Source of the DNA: Pseudomonadota bacterium
GTDB lineage: Bacteria; Pseudomonadota; Alphaproteobacteria; Rhizobiales; Xanthobacteraceae
Assembly (NCBI GenBank): GCA_023386635.1
Contig: JAEWJH010000010.1
Coordinates: forward strand, 1 to 11,326
DNA: 11,326 bases
Direction of reading: 5' to 3'
The translations under genes and the position numbers were made by a program. Below are positions 6,397 through 11,326 of this stretch, piece after piece. The stretch's first letter is position 1, and every line of letters begins with the position of its first letter. The notes below the pieces were generated by a model. That model was not told the origin of the DNA. It was given only the letters and a program-made list of their open reading frames with translations, and did no database searches.

Positions 6397-9042
6397 ATGG
6401 CCGATTTCTCGCAGCGTCCCCGCGAACCCGCCCCTGCTCCCCGGCCCGCCGCCGGCGGCATCGCGGCGCGCGCGCAGGCCGCCGCGCGCGGCGGCTATCC
6501 CTATCTCGACACGCTCAATCCGGAGCAACGCGAGGCGGTGGAAACGCTCGACGGCGCCGTGCTGGTGCTCGCCGGCGCCGGCACCGGCAAGACCCGCGTG
6601 CTGACCACGCGCATCGCCCACATCCTCAATCTCGGCCGCGCGCATCCCTCGCAAATTCTCGCCGTCACCTTCACCAACAAGGCGGCGCGCGAGATGAAGC
6701 AGCGCATCGGCCTGATGGTCGGCCAGGTGGTCGAGGGCATGCCGTGGCTCGGCACCTTCCACGCCATCGGCGTGAAGATGCTGCGCCGGCACGCCGAACT
6801 GGTCGGGCTGAAGCCGAACTTCACGATCCTCGACACCGACGATCAGATCCGGCTGATGAAGCAACTGCTCGAAGCCGAGAACATCGACGAGAAGCGCTGG
6901 CCGGCGCGCGTGCTCGCCACATTGATCGACGGCTGGAAGAATCGCGGCCTGACGCCGGATCAGGTGCCGGCCGGTGAAGGCGCGGCCTTCGCCAACGGCA
7001 AGGGCAGAAAGCTTTACGCCGCCTATCAGGAGCGGCTGAAGACGCTCAACGCCGCCGACTTCGGCGACCTGCTGCTGGAATGCATCCGGCTGTTCCGCGA
7101 GAACCCGGAAGTGCTGCGGCAATATCAGGAGCGGTTCAAATACATCCTGGTGGACGAATATCAGGACACCAACGTCGCGCAGTATCTGTGGCTGCGGCTG
7201 CTCGGGCAGAATGTGGCGCCCAAAAATCCGGACCTCGTCCTTCGAGACCCATCCCTTCAGGATGCTCCTCAGGATGAGGAGCGAGAGCGGGATGTGTCGC
7301 AACACGAAATCGCGGCAAACACCAATATCCCTCCTCATCCTGAGGAGCGCGGCGTGCCGCGCGTCTCGAAGGATGCAGGCCCCGACACCCCCCGCACGCA
7401 GAAGAACATCTGCTGCGTCGGCGACGACGACCAGTCGATCTATGGCTGGCGCGGCGCCGAGGTCGACAACATCCTGCGGTTCGAGCACGATTTCCCCGGC
7501 GCGAAGGTGATCCGTCTCGAGCGCAACTACCGCTCCACCGGCCACATCCTCGCGGTCGCCGCGCATCTCATCACCCACAACGAAGGCCGGCTCGGCAAGA
7601 CGCTGCACACCGAGGACGAACTCGGCGAGAAGGTCACCGTCACCGGCGCGTGGGACTCCGAAGAGGAAGCACGCGCCGTCGGCGAGGAGATCGAGGCGCT
7701 GCAGCGCGCCGAACATAACCTCGACGAGATCGCCATTCTGGTCCGCGCCTCGTTCCAGATGCGCGAATTCGAAGACCGCTTCGTCACCCTCGGCCTGCCC
7801 TATCGCGTGATCGGCGGCCCGCGGTTCTACGAGCGCCAGGAAATCCGCGACGCGCTCGCCTATTTGCGCGTCATCGCCTCGCCGGCCGACGACCTCGCCT
7901 TCGAGCGCATCGTCAATGTGCCGAAGCGCGGCCTCGGCGACGCCACCGTGCAGATCCTGCACGACCACGCGCGCAAGCGCCGCATTCCGCTGTCGGAAGC
8001 CGCGCGCGCGGTGGTCGAGACCGACGAGCTGAAGCCGAAGGCGCGCGCCTCGCTGCGCACGCTGATGGACTCGTTCACCCGCTGGACCGAGCAGCGCGCG
8101 ACCCTGCCGCACACCGAACTGGCCGAGATCGTGCTCGACGAGTCCGGCTACACGGAGATGTGGCAGAAGGACCGCAGCGCCGACGCCGCCGGCCGCCTGG
8201 AAAACCTGAAAGAACTCGTCCGCTCGATGGAGGATTTCGAGAACCTGCAAGGGTTCCTCGAACATATCTCGCTGGTCATGGACACCGATCGCGGCGAAGG
8301 CGCCGAGAGCGTCAACCTGATGACGCTGCACTCCGCCAAGGGGCTGGAATTCGACACCGTGTTCCTGCCCGGCTGGGAAGAAGGATTATTCCCGCATCAG
8401 CGCGCGCTCGACGAACAGGGCCGTGCCGGGCTCGAGGAAGAACGCCGCCTCGCGCATGTCGGCATCACCCGCGCGCGCAAACGCGCCAAGCTCTATTTCG
8501 CCACCAACCGCCGCATCCACGGATTGTGGAACACCACGGTGCCGTCGCGCTTCCTTGACGAATTGCCGGAGGAGCATGTGGAGGTGAAGGAGATCGACGG
8601 CGGGTTCGGCTTCGGCGGACGCGGCGGCTACGGCGCGTCGCGTTTCGACGAGGTGACCTCGTTCGGCTCCAGCTACGGTACGCCGGGCTGGCAGCGCGCG
8701 CAGCAGAACAAAGGTCGCGGCGGCTTCAGCGAGACCGGCCAGCAGCGCTATGTCCGCGACGATTACGCGAAACGCGGTTTCGGCGCGACCGACGTGGAAG
8801 GCTTCGCCGGCCGTGAGAGCGGCGCCGGCGCGAAAGGCCGCGGCCATAAACGTCCTTTGGTGATCGAGGGCGAGCTGATCGCCAAATCCACCGGCGCCTC
8901 GGCGTTCAAGGTCGGCGATCGCGTGTTCCACCAGAAATTCGGCAACGGCAATGTGACCGCGCTCGACGGCAACAAGCTGACCATCGACTTCGACAAGGCC
9001 GGCGAAAAGCGCGTGGTGGATAGTTTTGTGGAGCGGGTGTGA
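6397..9042 (+). CDS. uvrD: UvrD/PcrA-type ATP-dependent DNA helicase with repeat-derived insert
   Basis: This is a superfamily 1A 3'-5' DNA helicase for nucleotide-excision and mismatch repair, and probably for transcription-coupled repair. The ATG has GGAA six bases upstream. The protein has 881 residues, against about 720 in E. coli UvrD. Motifs in order: Walker A AGAGTGKT (59-66), Ia TFTNKAAREMKQR (91-103), Walker B VDEYQDTN (252-259), III VGDDDQSIYGWRG (341-353), IV IRLERNYRS (372-380), V LMTLHSAKGLEFDTVF (641-656) and VI RRLAHVGITRARKR (683-696). A glycine-rich linker (about 735-815) leads to a C-terminal Tudor-like domain (FKVGDRVFHQKFGNGNVTAL, 837-856), the part that binds RNA polymerase in PcrA. 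Residues about 271-336, between motifs II and III, have no counterpart in E. coli, where this stretch is only a few residues. They are encoded by a palindromic repeat that keeps the frame. All catalytic motifs are intact, so the enzyme is likely functional. Confidence 0.95.
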   Translation: MADFSQRPREPAPAPRPAAGGIAARAQAAARGGYPYLDTLNPEQREAVETLDGAVLVLAGAGTGKTRVLTTRIAHILNLGRAHPSQILAVTFTNKAAREMKQRIGLMVGQVVEGMPWLGTFHAIGVKMLRRHAELVGLKPNFTILDTDDQIRLMKQLLEAENIDEKRWPARVLATLIDGWKNRGLTPDQVPAGEGAAFANGKGRKLYAAYQERLKTLNAADFGDLLLECIRLFRENPEVLRQYQERFKYILVDEYQDTNVAQYLWLRLLGQNVAPKNPDLVLRDPSLQDAPQDEERERDVSQHEIAANTNIPPHPEERGVPRVSKDAGPDTPRTQKNICCVGDDDQSIYGWRGAEVDNILRFEHDFPGAKVIRLERNYRSTGHILAVAAHLITHNEGRLGKTLHTEDELGEKVTVTGAWDSEEEARAVGEEIEALQRAEHNLDEIAILVRASFQMREFEDRFVTLGLPYRVIGGPRFYERQEIRDALAYLRVIASPADDLAFERIVNVPKRGLGDATVQILHDHARKRRIPLSEAARAVVETDELKPKARASLRTLMDSFTRWTEQRATLPHTELAEIVLDESGYTEMWQKDRSADAAGRLENLKELVRSMEDFENLQGFLEHISLVMDTDRGEGAESVNLMTLHSAKGLEFDTVFLPGWEEGLFPHQRALDEQGRAGLEEERRLAHVGITRARKRAKLYFATNRRIHGLWNTTVPSRFLDELPEEHVEVKEIDGGFGFGGRGGYGASRFDEVTSFGSSYGTPGWQRAQQNKGRGGFSETGQQRYVRDDYAKRGFGATDVEGFAGRESGAGAKGRGHKRPLVIEGELIAKSTGASAFKVGDRVFHQKFGNGNVTALDGNKLTIDFDKAGEKRVVDSFVERV
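7238..7373. repeat. Palindromic repeat element inserted in frame inside uvrD
   Basis: Two nested inverted repeats are perfect: TCCTTCGAGAC (7238-7248) with GTCTCGAAGGA (7363-7373), and the 18-nt pair 7264-7281 / 7331-7348 (GCTCCTCAGGATGAGGAG and its complement). Each 18-nt arm is itself a hairpin (CTCCTCA / TGAGGAG), and GCGCGGC-GT-GCCGCGC at 7347-7362 is another. The core CCTCATCCTGAGGAG ... CGTCTCGAAGGA recurs in intergenic DNA at 9804-9841. The foreign protein segment, about 65 codons from roughly 7210 to 7405, is a multiple of three and contains no stop. Confidence 0.85.
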
Positions 9043-9070
9043 GCGGTGAGCCGTTCACATCGCCACCGGG

Positions 9071-9143
9071 CATCCACGCCTGACTGACTATCGCATAAGT
9101 CGCATCAAAGACGTGGATGGCCGGGACGAGCCCGGCCATGACG
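9071..9143. repeat. Dispersed hairpin repeat between uvrD and the selenoprotein gene
   Basis: ATGGCCGGG (9117-9125) and CCCGGCCAT (9131-9139) form a perfect 9-bp stem with a 5-nt loop. CATCCACG (9071-9078) can pair instead with CGTGGATG (9112-9119), which overlaps the first stem, so two structures compete. The unit lies between two convergent genes and probably ends both transcripts. Its reverse translation begins MAGLVPAIHVF, which I recognise as a common spurious ORF produced by this repeat in alphaproteobacteria. Confidence 0.65.
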
Positions 9144-9169
9144 TGGAGAGAGCGCTGCGTTCCTTCCAC

Positions 9170-9700
9170 CTAGGATTCACCCTTCAGCAACATCACCTTC
9201 ATCTGTTGAACTGTCGCGCGCGCGTAATCCGCGAGCAGTTCATCCGACGCGCTGGAGATCGGGTGGCCGATCACCGCGAATTTGTAGTCCGGCATGCCGA
9301 GCACCTTGCACATCAGTGCGGCGGCGCTGGTGAAGCGTTCGGTCATTACGCCGATGGCGGGAACGCCTTGTTTCTCAACCGCGATGGAGTCGTGCAGACT
9401 GCACGATGAGCAGGAGCCTCAATCGCCGATGCCGGTCACCGCCGCGTGCCATTGCCGCGTCTGCGCGATGATCTCCTGCTCGGCCGGCGCGCTGTAGTTC
9501 TTCTTCTGCCGCCACACGACTTCCGCCGCGCCGAGGTCCTCGCGCAGCATCCGGTCGAGATGGGTGAAGAACCCCTTGGTGCCTTCCTTGCCGTTGGTGA
9601 TGATGCCGACGGTCTTGCCGCGCAGCGTGTCGAGCCGCGGCGCCAGCGCGAAGCCCGCCGTCTTGCCTTCATGGGTCGGATCGAGCACGCGCAATGTCAT
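9170..9700 (-). CDS. UGSC-family selenoprotein with in-frame UGA (Sec94)
   Basis: This is one gene of 177 codons read through UGA at 9421-9419, giving 176 residues with selenocysteine at 94. The ATG at 9700 has a strong AAGGAG eight bases upstream; the GTG at 9709 overlaps that site and is rejected. The N-terminal half looks like a Rossmann-type fold: GKTVGIITNGKEGTKGFF (28-45), then a helix and VVWRQKKNYSAP (61-72). The active-site stretch is GIGD-U-GSCSSCS (90-101), the motif that names the UGSC family, in which Cys often replaces Sec. After it, 82 codons stay open and remain protein-like: HDSIAVEKQGVPAIGVMTE (103-121), FAVIGHPISS (141-150), then a closing helix, ending in TAG. A bacterial SECIS-like hairpin follows the UGA. 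The biochemical role is unknown; a selenol/thiol redox or reductase function is inferred. Standard gene callers would truncate the gene at 9419. Confidence 0.9.
9390..9406 (-). promoter_or_regulatory. Bacterial SECIS hairpin for UGA recoding
   Basis: On the minus strand TCGTGCA (9406-9400) and TGCACGA (9396-9390) form a perfect 7-bp stem with loop GTC, 17 nt in total. The stem starts 12 nt after the UGA and the loop starts 20 nt after it. A G in the first two loop bases and a loop about 16-37 nt from the UGA are known features of bacterial SECIS elements bound by SelB. Protein conservation also constrains these bases, so chance pairing cannot be fully excluded. Confidence 0.75.
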
Positions 9701-9756
9701 CGTCGGCACTCCTTCATGTGATTCCGCTGAAAGGCTAGTCCTCTGGTCGGCTCCGC

Positions 9757-9927
9757 GAAAGCGGGAATCCGGCGCGTGGCGGCAAGGACCACTCTCAATT
9801 CCGCCTCATCCTGAGGAGGCGCATAGCGCCGTCTCGAAGGACGAGGCGGCCCAACCATTGCTCACCTCATGGTTCGAGACGCCCCGCCTTCGCTCTACGA
9901 GCTGCGGCGCGGCTCCTCACCCTGAGA
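9757..9927. repeat. Intergenic palindromic repeat cluster within the selenoprotein unit
   Basis: This fills the gap between the two minus-strand genes. It contains CCGCCTCATCCTGAGGAG at 9801-9818, GTCTCGAAGGA at 9831-9841, and closing GAGGCGG at 9843-9849 that pairs with CCGCCTC at 9801-9807. A second, inverted half follows: CCTCATGGTTCGAGACGC (about 9875-9892) and GGCTCCTCACCCTGAG (9911-9926). A small CCGC-GAAA-GCGG hairpin lies at about 9756-9767. The core is the same family as the insert in uvrD. Transcribed, it would give strong structure between the two coding regions. Confidence 0.7.
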
Positions 9928-10998
9928 TCAACCGGGCTCGCAATCGACACAGACGCCGAGCGGCACCGTCACCGCCTTCGTTTTCGAGCCCATCCATGGC
10001 GGGATCACCGCGCCGAAACCGCCGGCGGGTCCGCCCGCGGATATCACCAGCAGATGATCCGGCGACTCCAGTGCCGGATGCACCTTCTCCGGCCGGTCGC
10101 GCACGATCGCCGCCTTGCCGACATCGGCCCATTCCTTGCGCTTGATGCGCGCGCGTTCGAACAAAAATTCCGCGATGTCGCGCTTCGACCAGCCGGCATT
10201 CTGGATATGCTCGCGCAACTGCTTCGGGATGATGATCGCGTAGTTGCCGCCGTAGATCGAATAGTGGCGCTGGTTGGCGCGCATCTCCGCCGCGAAGGTT
10301 TCGAGGATTTCCTTCGGGTCCGTGGTCCATTCGTTCATGATCTGGCGCGGTGCCAGCGCCGCCATCACCGTCACCGCCGAGGTGCCGTCCTTCGGCACGC
10401 CGCGAAACACCGACAGCGGCTCCCACGTCATGTCCTCCTCGTCCTCGGCGAGGCAGTAGGAGAACTTGCCGGGATGGCCGAGCGTCGAGCGGTCGATGCC
10501 GCCCGGCCGCACGTCCATCAGATTGATCAGCGACAGGCGAATGGCGCGGCCGATCACCGACGTAGCGCGGTCGCTGTTGCCAAGCGCGTTGAAGGTCGAG
10601 GCCGCGCCGATCTCGAGCCGGATCGGCCCGTTGATGACGACGAGCACGGCGCAGCCGCCGGTCGACGACGAAATGCCGTGCAGCAGGAATTCGTCCTTCA
10701 GCATCCCCTGCCACGCAGCGGCGACGATGGGAAAATGCATCGGCAGGCAGCCGGCCATCACCGCGTTGATGGCGAGCTTCTCGGCGGTGATCGGTTGCGC
10801 GCGCACCGGCTCGATGCCGATCAGCTGATCCGGCGGCATCATCGCCCAGTCGAGACACGCGGCGACGGCGTCCTCCGTCGGCGGAACCACCGGCAGGCCG
10901 TCGGTCCAGCCGTTGGAATGGAAGAACTCCTGCGCGGCGGCGAAATCGTCGACGGGATAACTCTTCGCCGTCAGCGCCGGTCTGGTTGCTGTCTGCAT
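9928..10998 (-). CDS. Uncharacterised protein paired with the UGSC selenoprotein
   Basis: This is a 356-residue soluble protein with no signal peptide or membrane span. The ATG has AGGG seven bases upstream. I recognise the family only as uncharacterised proteins carrying GWTDGLPVVPPTEDAV (30-45), EKLAINAVMAGCLPMHFPIV (73-92), HGISSSTGGCAVLVVINGPI (107-126) and GRAIRLSLINLMDVRPGGID (150-169). Cysteines fall at 48, 84, 116, 182, 350 and 353. The last two form a CxxC pair in the tail, GVCVDCEPG, typical of redox or metal binding but unproven here. The C-terminal stretch HLLVISAGGPAGGFGAVIPP (315-334) is glycine-rich and could bind a cofactor. It lies 227 bp upstream of the selenoprotein on the same strand, separated by a palindromic repeat, and the two are probably one functional unit. 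Function is unknown; a partner or substrate-handling subunit is inference. Confidence 0.85.
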   Translation of the reverse strand: MQTATRPALTAKSYPVDDFAAAQEFFHSNGWTDGLPVVPPTEDAVAACLDWAMMPPDQLIGIEPVRAQPITAEKLAINAVMAGCLPMHFPIVAAAWQGMLKDEFLLHGISSSTGGCAVLVVINGPIRLEIGAASTFNALGNSDRATSVIGRAIRLSLINLMDVRPGGIDRSTLGHPGKFSYCLAEDEEDMTWEPLSVFRGVPKDGTSAVTVMAALAPRQIMNEWTTDPKEILETFAAEMRANQRHYSIYGGNYAIIIPKQLREHIQNAGWSKRDIAEFLFERARIKRKEWADVGKAAIVRDRPEKVHPALESPDHLLVISAGGPAGGFGAVIPPWMGSKTKAVTVPLGVCVDCEPG

Positions 10999-11025
10999 CG
11001 CGTCACCCTGGGGATCCGATGGAGC

Positions 11026-11053
11026 ACGATAGCCGGCCGGGGCTGCGGCGCAA
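11026..11053 (-). promoter_or_regulatory. Possible promoter of the selenoprotein unit
   Basis: On the minus strand TTGCGC (11053-11048) and TATCGT (11031-11026) are separated by 16 nt, giving a leader of about 20 nt before the start codon at 10998. The boxes match the sigma-70 consensus only partly. Confidence 0.3.
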
Positions 11054-11093
11054 TCCGGCGGAGGATCACAGGGGGCATGCGGATTCGAGCCTC

Positions 11094-11120
11094 TTGACTT
11101 TCTTCCTATATGCCTATAAT
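11094..11120 (+). promoter_or_regulatory. Promoter-like sequence facing the right edge
   Basis: TTGACT (11094-11099) and a perfect TATAAT (11115-11120) lie in the only clearly AT-rich patch of this end. Spacing is 15 nt, shorter than the ideal 17. It is divergent from the selenoprotein unit and drives toward the structured region at 11121-11326. Confidence 0.45.
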
Positions 11121-11326
11121 CCTATCTTTGTCCTGCTCACGAGGGGCGCTTCATGAGGCGTTCTTGAAGTGGAGCAGTCGGTGGTGCCGCAAGGCATGTC
11201 ACCGGGGTGCGGGCCGGAGATCAGGCCCGTGCGCGATGCGGCGCCCGCGCCACGGTTCGCACCCGTGTGTCCGGGACGCCCTGGGTCTGCCGTCCGCCCC
11301 AACTAAGTGGGGCCGCCCAAAGCAAA
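11121..11326 (+). other. Highly structured non-coding or leader region, unassigned
   Basis: No recognised gene is present. Five hairpins follow one another: CTGCTC / GAGCAG (11133-11138, 11172-11177); CGGTG / CACCG closing an inner TGCC-GCAA-GGCA with a GNRA loop (11179-11204); CGGGCC / GGCCCG (11210-11229); CACGG / CCGTG with a 7-nt loop (11251-11267); and GCCCCA / TGGGGC (11296-11313). It could be a small RNA, an untranslated leader or attenuator of a gene beyond the edge. A 45-codon ORF from GTG at 11169 to TAA at 11306 (or ATG at 11196) also crosses it, and its stop lies in the last hairpin loop. I matched it to no known riboswitch or RNA. Confidence 0.4.

Noticed and set aside
6151..8331. 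A 726-codon minus-strand ORF opposite uvrD
   Set aside because: It is antisense to a helicase with every motif intact; the product is low-complexity and runs on into the leader hairpin.
8906..9169. Minus-strand ORF containing MAGLVPAIHVF
   Set aside because: This is the familiar artefact of the dispersed hairpin repeat, and it overlaps the uvrD 3' end.
9113..9497. Plus-strand ORFs of 67-98 codons opposite the selenoprotein gene
   Set aside because: They are antisense shadows with no motifs or ribosome sites.
9419..9709. A 96-residue protein ending at the UGA
   Set aside because: It would stop immediately before the UGSC motif, and the downstream frame continues as matching protein, so the truncated call is wrong. 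The GTG start at 9709 also overlaps the ribosome site.
9895..9930. UGA stop of the 356-residue protein as a second selenocysteine codon near CVDC
   Set aside because: Only ten codons follow before TAG, they lie in the palindromic repeat, and no protein-like continuation is seen.
11251..11267. T-arm-like hairpin suggesting a tRNA, possibly tRNA-Sec
   Set aside because: The 5-bp stem and 7-nt loop fit, but the loop TTCGCAC lacks the near-invariant A58, and no acceptor stem, anticodon arm or CCA can be drawn around it.
1..11326. CRISPR array, insertion sequence, prophage or defence system
   Set aside because: No regular direct repeats, transposase, integrase or phage gene is visible; the only mobile-like elements are the short palindromic repeats.

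Overview
This is a GC-rich window of about 11.3 kb with coding biased to G or C in third positions. It most likely comes from an alphaproteobacterium of the Bradyrhizobium/Rhodopseudomonas/Pseudolabrys kind (Hyphomicrobiales). I infer this from the gene types and from several short palindromic families typical of those genomes: a 'CCTCATCCTGAGGAG ... GTCTCGAAGGA' element, an 'ATTCCGGA ... TCCGGAAT' element and an 'ATGGCCGGG ... CCCGGCCAT' element. This rests on reading alone; no search was run.

Layout. Bases 1-3539 (minus) hold almost all of a giant AsmA-family envelope protein whose C-terminus runs off the left edge. Upstream on the same strand is a 468-residue FAD-dependent D-lactate/2-hydroxyacid dehydrogenase (3657-5063). 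Divergent from it is a hotdog-fold acyl-CoA thioesterase (5207-5713), which may be leaderless. A repeat hairpin separates its 3' end from a convergent DUF427 protein (5786-6154). Divergent from that is a UvrD/PcrA-type DNA helicase (6397-9042). The helicase carries a palindromic repeat inserted in frame between helicase motifs II and III, and a C-terminal Tudor-like domain. Bases 9170-10998 (minus) form a probable two-gene unit: a 356-residue protein of an uncharacterised family, then a gene that is normally mis-annotated as two pieces. The last 330 bases hold a promoter-like sequence and a run of hairpins with no assignable gene.

Main discovery. The minus-strand gene 9700-9170 is read through an in-frame UGA at codon 94. 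This gives a 176-residue UGSC-family selenoprotein with the motif GIGD-U-GSCSSC. A 17-nt hairpin begins 12 nt after the UGA, with G as the first base of its loop, and matches a bacterial SECIS element. The strong AAGGAG ribosome binding site and the 82 further open codons support one gene, not a truncated ORF plus junk. Its partner gene ends in CVDC, so the pair may form a thiol/selenol redox system of unknown substrate.

Second discovery. The roughly 195-bp insert in the helicase is a dispersed intergenic repeat that has become protein sequence, comparable in principle to the Rickettsia palindromic elements. The same repeat family also lies between the two genes of the selenoprotein unit.
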